A DNA stretch of 64,000 bases. It comes from Clonostachys chloroleuca (taxonomy: Eukaryota; Ascomycota; Sordariomycetes; Hypocreales; Bionectriaceae). Below are positions 1 through 11,972 of the stretch, in pieces. The stretch spans positions 4,836,001 to 4,900,000 of the forward strand of contig JBANAY010000004.1 of the NCBI GenBank assembly GCA_037952775.1, in the 5' to 3' direction. The notes beneath the pieces are model-generated. The model saw only the letters and a program-made list of their open reading frames with translations, had not been told where the DNA came from and did no database searches. Every line of letters begins with the position of its first letter. Positions within the stretch are counted from its first letter, which is position 1. Position numbers and translations under genes: made by a program.

Positions 1-1601
1 GTTGGTACTTGCCCAAGGGGTGACTGCAAGAGAGCTGAGGTTTCTGTGTGTATTTCTTCGATAGTTCGTCCCGGATGCTGTTCAGAAGCTGTACATAGCT
101 TTGCTGAGGATTCTTCTTTAGTGCAGTCACAAAGGCCCAGGACATGGCTCCTGTTGCTTGAGAGGCAATAGTAGCGTCGGCGCTGTTGAACCAATGTGTC
201 AGTACAACCTGAACTGAGTCACAAGAATATTAAGAGGGATGGGAACGTACGATGTTTGATCATCCTTGCTACCAGACAGCATGATCACATCAGCCGGAGA
301 CGTCTTGGTAGCCAGAGCGCGGTTGTGAGCCTCCTCGCCGCTTGTTGCCTTCTTGATAAAGCCAAGGATGTTGCTTGCGACACCACCAAAGTCGCCCTGA
401 GTGTACGACGTAAGAACACCGAGAAGGCCTTGGCCAGCCTCCTTGGCCAGGTTGGGCTCCTTGAGGATACCCTGAGTGGAGTATATGTAAGGCAAGTCGA
501 GAGCCGTTCCGGAATGGCAGGAATCAAAAATGGCCGTTAATCTTACGCCACCTTGTAGCGGCCGCACCATGATTCTGTGCATTTCGTCATCGGTGATGTG
601 TCCATTGTGCCGGAAATCAACAGGGTAGATGACTTCGTCGAACCCATCAGGCTCATCTCCATCAAGATCCTTGGTCTGCCCCCCGTGACCTGAAATGACC
701 CGAATGTCAGCGTTCTGTTCTGCAAGGTATGTAGGCCTCCCAAAGTATTGGAGACGGGCATGCATCTAGGATACTTACCAGAGTAGTGGAAGAATAAAGA
801 GTCATTGGGCATGGCCCCCTTGACAAGCCAGTGCATAGCACGCAAGATGTTTTGCTTCGAGGGCTGGCTCATGGGGTTCTGCTGATCATCCGTAAGGATA
901 ACCATGTCTTCTCTCCTGTAGCCGAAGTGCTCGACCAGGTAGGCCGTCATATTACGGACATCATTGATGCACCCTCGAAGTTGCCCTCGTTGTCCAAAGT
1001 AGTTGATACCGATAAGCAGTGCCTTGCGTCGGCCGGTACAATTCGAGTAGCGGAAATCGTACCCAGACGGAGCTCCTTGACCAAAGTGCTGGGGCGCTGT
1101 CGGAGGTGGAGGAGGACGGTATGGGGTTGATGACTGGCCATGAGAAGCTGCAGATGGGCAATATCAGTAAGAAGAGCATTCTAGAATGTGTCTGCTCGTC
1201 AAGGTATTGCTTACGAGGTCGGTTACTGTATTTTACCGGGGGGCTTGGTTGTAGAACTGTTGCGGAGGCGGGGCTTGTTGCTAAAGTGAAGCAGAATAAT
1301 TAGTTCCTGCTGTCTGTAACATGAGAGAGGATGCTCGGGATCCGTACAGCATAATTAAACTGTTGCTGTGGGGGAGGTTGTTGATAGGCGAAGCCTTGTG
1401 GAGGAATCTGCTGGCCGTGGGTAGGATAGTTGTAGTTAGGTTGCTGTGGTCTAAAGCGCCAGGAAATGTCAGCCATCTCGTCAACAGGCAATACGAGAGA
1501 ATGAAAAGAATAACACACGGATAATAGTTGCCTTGCTGTTGATACTGGGCCTGGGGTGGCGCCCCGTAGCCTCCGCCGTTGTATGCTGGATAGTGTGACA
1601 T
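1..1601 (-). CDS. MCA1: Metacaspase (type I), 3' end cut by window edge
   Basis: Caspase-like cysteine protease cleaving after Arg/Lys, linked in fungi to stress response, aggregate clearance and cell death. The ATG is at 1601. The first exons encode a Gln/Pro/Tyr-rich prodomain typical of type I metacaspases ([13 protein letters not shown], then [11 protein letters not shown] around 1085-1130). The p20 domain follows: [12 protein letters not shown] near 1010-1040, catalytic His in HYSGHGGQ (split by an intron near 700-780) and catalytic Cys in [13 protein letters not shown] near 500-530. The last intron is 183-250. The final exon reads [18 protein letters not shown] and then [11 protein letters not shown], which is nearly the family C-terminus, so only a few codons and the stop lie beyond base 1. 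Both members of the catalytic dyad are present, so the enzyme should be active. Confidence 0.93.
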
Positions 1602-4600
1602 CTCAAGCTCAGGTCGGAGGTTGCAGCTTGCGCTAGGCGTTGGAGACGTGAGGTCAATGGCGTTGCCGGTACAGACTTGGTCGGAGAAGGAAAGCCGCTG
1701 CTTAGGGTCTCGAGACAGGGTATTCGAATTCTCCGCGGTAGATTAGGTAAAATCGGGTCAATTCGGTTCAGCGACGGGCCAAGGAATCTTGTAATTCTGG
1801 CTGGTGTCCTGTGCAACCGATGGGCAAAAACGGCGCGACGGGATGTTGGTTGAAGGGCGATGGGGACTCGGTCGGAGACGGGAAAGTAGGAATACGGCGA
1901 ATTAGGAATGCTCAGGTCTTGATAGGCGACAGCTTAGGAGATGGGTTCGCACGGCTATGGAAGGTTCAGGATGTCAGATGGTCATGAGGAAGGTAAGGTA
2001 AGGTGATGTTGGTCAGTAGGTAAGGTCCATGCATGCAATGTATACAAACATAGCCAACAGGCCGACCTAGACAAATACATGTAAAGATCCATACAGTAAG
2101 TAGGTAAGGTAATTGCAGATGGCAAGGTGATGGTGGGTGGAAGGCTGCGGGGCTTGTTGTGGTGGTGGTGGGCCCGACTCCGCTCGATCCAGTCCAAAGC
2201 AATTGGGGAACAGTGCAAGGGTGAGTGCGAGTGGATGGATAATTTTGTACATGGACAGCTTCCGATCTGCTCCCCCTTGCCAGCTGGATGGGATGGGTGT
2301 TGGAGCGAACCGAGAACGAGGCAGAGGGTGATAGAGGCGGCAGGACTTGGTACTAACCAGGTTGAAGGAAAAACAGACAGCAGCGTGCCACCCTGTCAGC
2401 TTCGCAAATACGGCCGGACTGACTGGGATTTGGAGGAGGGGGTCGCAGGGTTGTTGTTGTGTTTTTGTTTGCATATGCGGCCGGCGCAAAGTCGTTACCG
2501 AAGCCGTGATGCAGTCAGAAAAAACTGGAGGGGGAAATCGATGCTACAGGCGGATGCACTGCAGTTGCAGCACGCAGCTACCCAAGCCACAGGCGACACT
2601 GGAACGATGCGATTCGCAAGAAGCAGCGGTCCCCGCGAGGGAAGGCGTTGATGGTGTGCAGATCCGCTCAGCCGCTGCCAGCTACAACGGCAGAGACGGT
2701 GGGAGGACTTGGTTCGCGAGATCACCACCGGAAGCTGGAGAAGATAGCACCAGGTGAGAGAGAAGCCACGGCACGGCACGCGTTCCAGACAGCAGGCCCA
2801 GGGAAAATCAATCCAAGACGGGTGGTTCTAATACCAATAGTAATACCGACTTGCCTGCTAGTAGGGAGGAGGGATGGACCAACGTTACCTTGGGCCTTGC
2901 CAAGCTCGCTGCCGACTGTTCTGGTTGCGCGTACAGAGGCTCCCGTCTCATCCATGACGGCTCGCAGGTGCTACTTGCTGCTACTCACTGCCCTATGCCG
3001 GCTACTGGCAAAGGGCGGGGCCTCATCACTGATCCCTGCCAAACCAGCGCTTAACGTCAGGTAAGAATATCAACCTCCAGTAAGGCATGAATCAAGTACC
3101 CAATGTATAAGCCATGTGGCTGTCATGCTCTGTGTCTTATGATGTTTAGGATGTGGTAATTCTCTGCTGGAATTGCCGTCTTTTTCCCTGTCCATTGGGC
3201 ACCAATAGCTTTATCGATGGATGTCATGTCTTCTTCCTACCACCTAAGCGAAAGCCTAAAGTTAATGATAATTCCCCCCTCAACATTTGATGTGAGCTTA
3301 AACGAAGCCAGCAGAGGCTACTGTCTGTCACGGGATTGTATGATACGTCTTCCGAACGCTACATCATCGATATCATAAACGACCGTTGATTTTATGTAGG
3401 CTGTCGGCGTCTCCCCCGAGCCATCCGTGACTGTGTTCCCGCCCCACCCTGTGATTTGATGGGTGCCGCATCTCATAGCACCGTGTCGCCATCTCGGCAA
3501 TTGCAAGAGCAGTCGCAGCGCATTCCAGAGCGAGCGCTAGTGCATCTGGGCATCGACAAGATGGATCACCACATGGACCGCGGCACTCTTGACAGACTAC
3601 ACCCAGAATTGCCACCCTCCGACCTCTTGTTCACCCAACCCCCCCATCTCTCGATTCCTTTTTCGGCTACGGTTCTGTACATGTTTGGCAATCGGGGGAC
3701 CCGAAATCAGCTTGGTCGTCCAGAACCGACTAGTGGTATCGTGCATGGGCAATCTCAATAGTTACATCGAAAGATTGCGTTTCCCATGGAGAGGGTGGGG
3801 ACATCTTCACGTGAAGCAGACTGCCACCAGCACAAGGGACCAGACCTGGGGGAGGCAGCAGCTGTCGAGGGCAGACAGAAAACCCGCTCCCTGGGCTGAG
3901 GAAAAAGCAAAGGTTGCCAGACAACTCATCATTTCCTTTTTTTTTCAGCCCTCATTCTCAGGGCACTGACGTATCATCCCGACTTGGAAATGCTGCGGGC
4001 AGACCGACAGCTGAACCCCCAGATCACCTTTAATTCCTAGCCAATCACTAGCATGTCCCTGTTTGGGTGAAATTTCCTGTCGTTGCAATAGAGCCACCAG
4101 CTAATTTGCCGAGCAAGAGGGGCGTCACGGCCCTTCAAGATTCCCCCTACGCGGCGGCCGAAGCGCGAAATGACAGGTAACCGGCCACCAGCCACCTTTA
4201 GCCCGGGTCCTTGACTCGCCTGCAACGGCGTCCCTGGTCCACGCTGACGCCATGGCAAGACTCTTCAGCTGTCGCACACACACGGGGAACTAAACCTGTA
4301 GATCACTGTTTAAGCTGGACAGGGGACCACTTCTCATTTTACTCAGGGTGCTTGTTTGATTGGCCATGTTCTCTCGCCTTTTATTTGCTATGCAGGGGTC
4401 TACGGAATGAGACCGGTAGCCGCAACGTTTGAAAGAATCTTAACCCTAGATCCTATCTAACCCGCCTTTTAGCTCATTGTGTGAAGAGTTATCATCATCA
4501 TCATCCTTCGCGTTTCGCCACTCCAGTCCACAGTTCAGCCCGGCATGGTCCGGGTTTTCAAGCTAACTACTGAGACTGTCTCTAGACTCAGCAGCGAAGC

Positions 4601-4753
4601 CGCTTCAACAGCTCCGTCCTAAACACCGTGATGTCTTGTTCCTTTCGTATCGGATGAAGTGACACGAAGGACCAAATTGAGACCGACAACGCTGTCCAGG
4701 AATGTTGGCTCCAAGTGACTTCACATAACACCAGCCAAGATAGCTTTTCACGC
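1602..4753. other. Gene-poor intergenic stretch
   Basis: About 3.1 kb between the metacaspase start and the stop of the next gene. The open frames here have no family features and irregular composition. At 1985-2115 a short GGTAAGGT-like motif recurs several times (around 1990, 2020 and 2103). A small (ATC)5 microsatellite lies at about 4491-4505. The first few hundred bases should hold the metacaspase promoter and 5' leader. I see no tRNA or recognisable repeat family. Confidence 0.6.
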
Positions 4754-6598
4754 TCATACGTCAGACATGGCGATGTCGGCATCGCCGGCATTATTTCGCA
4801 TCTGGTATGCAAGAACGCCCCAGAGTAGTTGCATAGCCGCAACTCGCTGGTCTGTATCGAAAAGGTCATACCATTTACTCCTCCATGCCTGAACCTTACC
4901 CCAGCTTCTCTTCGACAGGTCCGGCTCGGGCGAGCCTTGTAAAACCTCCAAGAGACGGTCGGGGACCCTGACACGTAGAATTGAGATGTGGTGAAACAGA
5001 CAACTGACGACAAAGACATCGTCATAAGTAGAGCCTTTGACTTTCCCAATTGCCTCGTACCGCATCTTTTTGTCCCAGGTCGACGAAGGTGGGCGCACCA
5101 TTCGGTAGCTATCATATACAGACATGTTCTTCCGTGGCTTCTTCGGAATGGGCATGCCCTCGCTATCGGACGGCTTCGCATCCTTCTCACCTACGATGGC
5201 ATCTCGGTCAACTTCTCGACCAATTGGTCCGCCTGACCCTCCACCCCAACGCGGCTTTGTTGTCCACCATTCACCCTCTCCGAAGCGTACCTCGGTCTTG
5301 TTCTCCCGGGCTCGGTGCTGTGCTGCGATGAGCGCGGCGACCACCTCCCTAGCAAGGTCAAGAGACTGCACAGTGACGGAATCGGCGTCGGCAAACTTGA
5401 CGGTGGCTCGCGAACTCACCGCACCCAACGGCCCATAGAGGAGGCCGGCCCGGGCTGTCTCACGGGTGGTAGGGCTCTGGTATATAAAGCTGCAGGAGGA
5501 AGCGCAGTATGTCTTGCGCGGCGCCGAGGACGGTGAGCCCTTTGAGGAACTGAGATGCAAGCGGGGCTCCAGGCGGGCCAAAGAGACATTGCAGCCAAAA
5601 TCGTAAGCAACGAGCTTGATAAAGGCTGACAAGAGTTGTTGGCGAAACTCAACCGGCATAGCCGAACCATCGGAGGTGCGGATCACCTTGACTTCTTTGG
5701 CCCCTCCATCGGCCTTTTTCGAGGCATCATCATCCTCCGCCTTTGTTTCAGAAGGTGTGATCTCGGGAGAGGGCGGCAGGTCCGCTGGTTGGGTAGGATC
5801 GTCCCAGTATGTTGTAAAGTTCTCCAGGCAGCGAAAGAACTCATAAGCATTACCAAGACGGGCATGCTGCTTACCCTTGGGAGGGGGAGTCTACGGACGG
5901 TGCGAAACCCGTCCTCGTTGGTGTTGGACAACTCCTTTTTCCGCTCCAAGTACGTCTGGCATCCCGGGGAAAGGTTGCCATTCCGAATTGGGATCCTCGT
6001 CGACTGGTTCAGGTCCTGAGCCTCGTCCGGGCTGAGTTGTTCCCAGCTTTTGAAATTGGGAATAAATGACGGATCTGGTACCAATTCCTCGTGTGGCACA
6101 TCTAGTTCGAGGTTTACCCCTAGGGCGGAGAGTCCTTTGGGTCCTAGAAAAGATGGCATGGAACGACCGATGCTCCTTAGCAGAGTAGGTAGGGCATCAG
6201 CGACATCAACAGAGGCATCATCCTGGGCAATTGGCTGATAGCGCGGGAGGACAACTGGTGTAGGAGGGGGAATGTCCTTTGGATCAATCTTTTTTTTCGG
6301 CGCCAGTTGGCCTGTGCAACATTTAGTTCTAGTACATGTTGGTTCGTCGTAGGGTGTCTAATAAATGGGTAGATATGTAGGCTACAGCCTGAGGGTCAGG
6401 TCAGGTCAGATCGGGTCAGATCAACATGCCAACATTGCCTCATTTGCTTGTGGAAAGTATGCTCGTCAAGGGACAAGACCAGAATGGAACGGAACGGAAC
6501 AGAGGCTTAGAACCAATTGTGCGTAGGTTTGAGGTAGTTTGGGGAGTAATAAATACTAAGAATGGCGGCGCCTTACCGATCGGGAGGTTCGAGAACAT
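4754..6598 (-). CDS. Conserved fungal protein of unknown function, one apparent frameshift
   Basis: Two exons in my model: 6577-6598 (MFSNLPI plus one base) and 4754-6311, joined GATCG|GTAAGG to CACAG|G, giving GQLAPKKKIDPKD across the junction. With one base restored the product is about 526 aa. It looks like a protein conserved in filamentous fungi, with blocks CQTYLERKKEL, NAYEFFRCLENFTTYWDDP, EWWTTKPRWGGG and a basic IPKKPRKNMSVYDSYRMV stretch. I know no function, and see no signal peptide or membrane span. The frame breaks at a G5 run (5883-5887): upstream reads TVRRLPLP, downstream needs PPPKGKQHARLGN. One more base in the run restores RRLPPPKGK. Either a sequence error or a real lesion. 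Confidence 0.72.
5883..5887 (-). other. Apparent 1-base deletion in a C5/G5 run (frameshift)
   Basis: On the coding strand CGT AGA CTC CCC CTC is followed by the continuing protein in another frame. One extra C gives RRLPPPKGK and joins two long open halves. Confidence 0.6.
6391..6500. repeat. Short simple repeats in the first intron (GGTCA-like and GGAAC)
   Basis: At about 6393-6422 the unit GGTCA/GATC recurs in tandem with small variations. At about 6485-6500 the unit GGAAC is repeated three times. Both lie in the intron (6312-6576) of the conserved unknown gene. Confidence 0.6.
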
Positions 6599-8815
6599 GG
6601 CAGCAACGGACGTTGTGTACAAACAAAGGGGCAGCTAGGAGACGCGCCGAAGGTGGTCCCAAGAAACTCCCCGTAATCTTCTTGCCTGTCCAACCAGCCA
6701 GCCAGGCAATTGTGTAGCCCGACAGGAGCACTAGAAGGGAGAAGTGGTGGTTGGCTTCCTTGCCCGGCCTGCTCGAAAAGCTAGCAGGAAGTGTCAACAA
6801 GACGGCACCAGGCGAGCTACTGGAGATGCGGCTCGTGACCTGTGCGCAATGAATCTCAGGATGCGGAGGCGGGAATGCGGAGGATCAGAATAGCGCGGTG
6901 CGGTGAAAACATAGAGACATTTTCCTCGACCGCCACCAGCTGCCAGCCTGGGCCAAGCCTGCAGCTCATACAGGGCCTCTATCCGCTGGCGGGGAACTAA
7001 TGCACATTTGCTGGCGCTGCAACGTGCTGTGATGCGCTGTCAATTTGCTAAAACACCTCCCAACCTACTTGCCCGGCAGGCGGTACACTAGATGCTATGG
7101 TACATCCATTGCAACCATCCATGCGAAGGGCAGGCAATAACGGGTAGGACAGGTAGGGTTGGTTGGCTGCTGGCTGTCAGCAGGAATCCTGGGAAAATCG
7201 ATATCGGACCTGGTGGTACTTCATTCCTGATCAAGCAAGCCCGGACCGAGATGGCCTCATCACCGCCATGTAGAAAATGGAAAATATGAGAAGATGGGTA
7301 TGCAGCATCAGCAATAAACTACAACAAGTTAGGTAGGAACAGCCTCTCCCCGACTGCCTTGCTATGTTCTGTGCCTCCTGTTGTGGGTGTATCCTTGTAG
7401 TCGAATGGGATGGATTTATTAATAGCAAATTACATAGCATCTCCAATTGGGATCCGTGTGTTTCAGAGCTCAACCCAGGACAGATGTGATATGAATTACT
7501 TGACGGCTCAACAATCGTATCGAGGGTGACTAACTGTGCAAATTGAAGCAGGTAAAGGACATTCATAGCAGCGCATGAACACCAGGCTCAAATACTCAAG
7601 CACCCGATGTTGTCAGATGGGGCTATAAAAGAGCTGGTGAGCTATTCCATTAATGCATCTCAGTAACAGTGGTTCCTCGGTTAATGTAGAGGAGTCCATC
7701 TGTTCTTACTCGGGAACTATTAGGCATCTCCTCAATCCGCAACAACAGGTGCCTCTCAATTAATCAAAAACACAATCCCTGCGCTCTGTTGAAGAAGAAG
7801 ACCACATGGCCAGTGGAAGAGGCTTACCGGGCTTGAGCCAGTAATAATACCAGTTTTGGGGGAGGACGCGTTCTGTGGAGAACGAGCTTCCAGGCACCAC
7901 TTCCATAAAAAGATTCTTATTTTAGAACAAGGCTGAAAAAAGCAGAAGACTACAGCGAATGGGGGCCGCCGCTCGAGGCCACTAAAATGCTCGCTCCAAC
8001 AGTTCCGTAAGCCTGCGGATCTTCTGCATCCATCGCATCATCAGCACATTTGCGCCTTGCGAATGCTGTCGGAGACGCTTGCTGTCGCTTGCAGAATGCC
8101 TATGAAAACCAGCTCACCGATACGAAATGTCCGGCTGTTTCAGATGCGATGGTACCCGCGATGAGGCAAACATACGTGCAGCTCTGCAATCATCAGTCTA
8201 GGTAGTCGTAAACGCATGTTGGCAGCCTCTCCCTCTTCTGACGTCGCCCAACGGGATTACCAGAGGAACCAGGAATAGATCGGACGTCACGGACCAGGGC
8301 CGCCGTGCAGTCCCTGCCAGCAATAGATGGATCACCCGGGACAGGCCCTCTTTTGGTACAATTAATACTTTCTAGGTCATCCCTCTGTTGGGCTTAGTCT
8401 ACGGTATAGTAATATTATCCCATCCGTTGTGCCTAGGATCCTCGCTTTGAGCGTACCCAACTGTTTGGTCTTGTCTGTGCGTATTCAAACAGCAGGGGCT
8501 GCCCATTATGAGATGAGTCGGTTCTCGTTCATCTTACTTCCTCTTGCATTCCCATTTCGTATGTTTCCTTCTTCCATCTTCCAACTTCTTGTAAGTATTG
8601 CATCCTCTTTCCTTAGCATTAAGCCTCGAGGATGCTAACAGCTATTCAGCACTCGAATAGAAGATCGGGACAACCAATACTCCATCTTGATGTCTTGATA
8701 CTGTTGGGTTCGACTCGGCTGGGCCAATAACTTCTCTTCACTGCTACTCGGATTTTTGGGATTCATTTCTTTCCTTTGTTATTCAGGAACACCCTCCTGA
8801 TTCCGCTGGCTCGGA
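6599..8815. other. Intergenic region with a candidate signal-peptide exon at 8513-8590
   Basis: 2.2 kb between two genes that point away from each other, so it holds both promoters. No ORF here resembles a known family. Near the right end, an ATG at 8513 opens a hydrophobic stretch (MSRFSFILLPLAFPF) followed by good donors GTATGT at 8559 and GTAAGT at 8591. This may be the true first exon of the membrane protein at 8816, but I could not find an acceptor giving a clean reading frame. Confidence 0.45.
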
Positions 8816-10530
8816 ATGTCATATGCTCGCCAAAAAAGGCTTGCTCCATACGCCAGTGAGGGTGGAATCACGGGGGAACGAAAAGCTCGAGATGAGCTGC
8901 ATCGCCGTCGCCTTCGCCGCCGGCGACAGCTTCGTCGACTATATCGTCGGTATCGACAACGCCAAAGAGCGTTCGCCCAAGCAGTTGAGGAACAGAGGCG
9001 GAGCGAGCAGGAGACTCTGGGTAAGGACCCAATAACCAATCTTGTGTCCGCATTTCTTCCGTATCTGCCTCCCGGTTCTATCGAAACACCGACCTGGATC
9101 GGGATATCTTCTTCGACCAGCACCTTTTCACCCACGACGACCTATACCAGACCTCAGTCTTTAATAACGGAGACGAGGTCCAAGTTTACTTATTCCACAG
9201 GTAAAAAAACCTCCAGAAAGAAACGCAGAAATCTGGTCGGGGGTCCTAACGATCCCCAAGACACTAGTGAATCCACCACGAGGCCAATTACGACTATTCC
9301 TACCACTTCTTGGTCGTCTTCTACTACCACTACTGCTACTACTACATCTTCTATTTCGTCCAATCCATCCACAACTTCAACTTCATCCAATACAGCGACG
9401 ACGACTTCCACATCTTCAGGGACTCACACCACTGGTTCGGGCAGCGTTTCCCCTGGCCAAGGTTCGAATTCCGACATTGATGGCGGATCTCAAGGCTCCG
9501 TGGGCAAGCCGTCACCGGGAATAATCGTTGGGAGTGTGGTTGGCAGCGTGCTCGGAGCAGCATTACTCGTGGCGCTTCTTATATGGCTCTGCAAAACTCG
9601 CGCACAAGGAAGGACAAGACGGGCAAGAAACGAGACTCCAACAATTCCAAACCAAACGAGAAGGATTGGAGACCTCAGGACAGCTTTGCGCCATCACCCA
9701 AAACAAGCAGGGTCAACCTACCAAATCACAGTCAGACGAGAAACTCGAGGCGATGGGGATATACACCACGCCCGGGTGTCCGGGGATATACACCTCGTAT
9801 CGACAGTCGACAGAGCGGCGCCAATTCCCTTCGACCTTCATTCATGGAGCAAGTACAAAACCGCGGACGTAGCCCGTTGGGTTACGCCCCCGTCATCCAA
9901 GCGCCGGAGGATGCAGGCAGCATCCATAGTTCATCAGATTCTGGAGAAGTCTATCACACAACCGATTGGGTTATGGGCGCCCAGAAGGATCGTGACTCTG
10001 ACGCAGACTCGAACACCCTCGGATTGGGTCTACACAGGAGCTCAGAAAGCACCTCTTCGTCTGTGTCATCGGACTCATCCTTCCCAGTACAGGGACGGTC
10101 TCTTACCAGCACCCTGAAACCTCTACCTCCTATTCCTCTTCCGATTCTGCCCCCAATCCCAATCTCTCCTCCGATTCCGACGCCTATCGTCCCACTAAAG
10201 AGCCCAAGACGACTAGGGAAGATGCCCGCCGGAGTCTCATCCAGTAGTAACCCAAATCGTCACGGGTTCCTCAGTCCACGAACAGGACCACTCCGAAGTG
10301 AGTACCAATCGGATAAATACGACTTGGACGCTGCACGATGGAGGGAGGAAAGAAACCAGCAGTACGGTGGTCAGGATGACCTTGTCAGCAGAATCAGCTC
10401 TGACGGTTCCGGTCACTCCATTAAGTCGCCGATGACTGTCAGCAGTATTGGCGACTGGGACCTGGGGACTGGACCTCCAGCCGGAATGTCCTACTCTTAC
10501 TGGGGCCAGCAAAACACCCCTCGTCGATAA
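8816..10530 (+). CDS. Ser/Thr-rich single-pass membrane protein, apparent frameshift; 5' end uncertain
   Basis: Layout resembles the mucin-like membrane proteins of filamentous fungi: an outer Ser/Thr-rich stretch (about 9290-9440), one membrane span (GIIVGSVVGSVLGAALLVAL, about 9520-9585), then a long cytoplasmic tail with poly-Pro segments (about 10120-10200) and a Ser-rich end. The stop is at 10530. The span is in one frame and the likely tail (RKDKTGKKRDSNN) in another, switching near 9600-9610. One extra base near CACAAGGAAGG would join them. The first frame nevertheless stays open to 10117. The N-terminus drawn here is Arg-rich (HRRRLRRRRQLRRLYRRYRQ), odd for an exported protein, and a competing frame at 8823-9035 has codon use at least as gene-like. 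A sensor or wall-associated role is only a guess. Confidence 0.5.
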
Positions 10531-11396
10531 ACATCAAACCCTTTGTTACCGGAAGCTATCAGAGTCTGTCCTTTAGCGTGCATATCTTCTTCACGTCTTT
10601 CTTCTCTTCTTCATATTTCTTCTTCTACTACTATTAGTTGTATACTTCTCCTCTTACATTTCCTTTCTTTTCTTATTATTCCCAATTTTTTTACAACTCC
10701 CCGGGCCAACAGTGAGGCCGAACGAAAGGGGAGGTTTTAGGCAGGCTTATCAAAAGGCGTTGATAATTGGGCTTTCTTATATCTTCACGCTTAGGTCTCA
10801 GCGGCTATCTACATGAATCTGAATATACCCAACATCCTGATGTTACTTCAAAGAAATCGCACATTGGGTGAATTAAAAAAAAATAGCTATCTCTTAAAAA
10901 GTTCCAAGGCAATTAAGAAGCCTGTTCACAGTCCCTTAATTTGATCCCTATGAACTACGTTTCGTCGTCTCACAATGGCGTATGTTCATCGAGCCCGCAA
11001 ACAATCAGTCCACTTTCCAGAATCATTTCTACCGAGTGACAAAGCCATCTCGAGATCATGCACGGATCAAAGCCAATGAGATGAACCTACATATGCGAGC
11101 TTGCCCTACTGAACAAAGGGAAACCACTACAGCCGCTCCTAGTAGGTGGTTCAAAAAGCACAATCATCCATCCGACCTGAACGAGTCTCGCAAGAGGTAC
11201 CTATCGCAGGAGCGGAACTGATGATTGGCCCGCGGCCACAGTCAGACGATGGGATCAAACGCTCGCTGTGCAGAACGAGGTACGTAGCTCGGTGCCTCGG
11301 CGCAAAGAGGAAAGGCGCGTGACATCATGCCCGTCTCGCGAAGCGCCCCACCCCTGATTTTCGAGCGATCCACGCCTCTGATTGGCTCAATGAGCA
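10531..11396. other. Intergenic, 3' region of the membrane protein gene
   Basis: CT- and AT-rich 3' flank (10570-10700) and then unremarkable sequence. I see no gene, repeat or RNA here. Confidence 0.6.
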
Positions 11397-11441
11397 TTTT
11401 GGCGCGAAAAAATCACCCCTGCGTCACGCGAGAAAACGCGT
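11381..11441 (+). promoter_or_regulatory. Cluster of CCAAT, E2F-like and MCB-like sites
   Basis: GATTGGCT (inverted CCAAT) near 11380-11387, the near-palindrome TTTTGGCGCGAAAA at 11397-11410 and ACGCGT at 11436-11441 lie within 61 bases. TTTTGGCGC matches an E2F core and ACGCGT is the yeast MCB element bound by MBF. Function is inferred from sequence match only. Confidence 0.45.
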
Positions 11442-11496
11442 AATTAAAGAACCAAAGACGCGACTGGTCGCGACGACCGGGAACGACCAGCTGAAG

Positions 11497-11676
11497 ATGG
11501 CACTAGGCGAGAGGAGATTGAGTAAAAAACCTGTATTGAAATTTACCCCGGTGCCCCCGAAGTTAGTACTGTCTGCGCACCCCGTCCATGGACGGCAGCC
11601 GAAGCGAAAGGGTATGTTTGCTTCACCAATTCTTCATCAAGGCCATCGTAAGGCCAGTCCAATTAACTACCTCTAA
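11497..11676 (+). CDS. Possible small basic ORF (59 codons) downstream of E2F/MCB-like sites
   Basis: An ATG at 11497 opens 59 codons ending in TAA at 11674-11676. It starts MALGERRLSKKPVLKF and is Lys/Arg/Pro-rich. A good donor (AAAGG|GTATGT at 11612) could instead make 11497-11611 the first exon of a longer gene, but I found no convincing second exon. Support comes only from its place 55 bases after an MCB-like site. It resembles no family I know and may be spurious. Confidence 0.25.
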   Translation: MALGERRLSKKPVLKFTPVPPKLVLSAHPVHGRQPKRKGMFASPILHQGHRKASPINYL

Positions 11677-11972
11677 AATACTCCTATAAATCCCAATTCC
11701 ATCCAGACTAGAGAGCTGAGTCCCTCCCTCGGTGTATCTGTTGCCCTTAATTTCACAATTAGACCTTTCAACGCCCAAATATATACATAGGAAGGCTTCG
11801 TCAAAAGCTCGTAGTCTTGACCATGGTCGAGATAGAATAAAACCAAACAGAAAGAAAAGCGCCAGCCGTAGTGCCACAATTTACGTGCACATCGTTAAGT
11901 CAGGTACAAAGAAGAGGTGTACTAATGCAAAGGAAAATGAATCTGTGTCGTCAGATGAGGGTATACATCCTG
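11677..11972. other. Intergenic, downstream of the Whi5-like gene
   Basis: About 300 bases beyond the Whi5-like stop. I see no coding or RNA signal. Confidence 0.5.

Noticed and set aside
2127..3064. Overlapping open frames of 130-170 codons on both strands
   Set aside because: No frame stands out, no family features and many short alternatives; treated as intergenic.
5883..5887. Programmed ribosomal frameshifting as the cause of the frame breaks
   Set aside because: No slippery heptamer or shared structure; sites differ between genes and most coincide with C/G runs, so sequence error or simple indels fit better.
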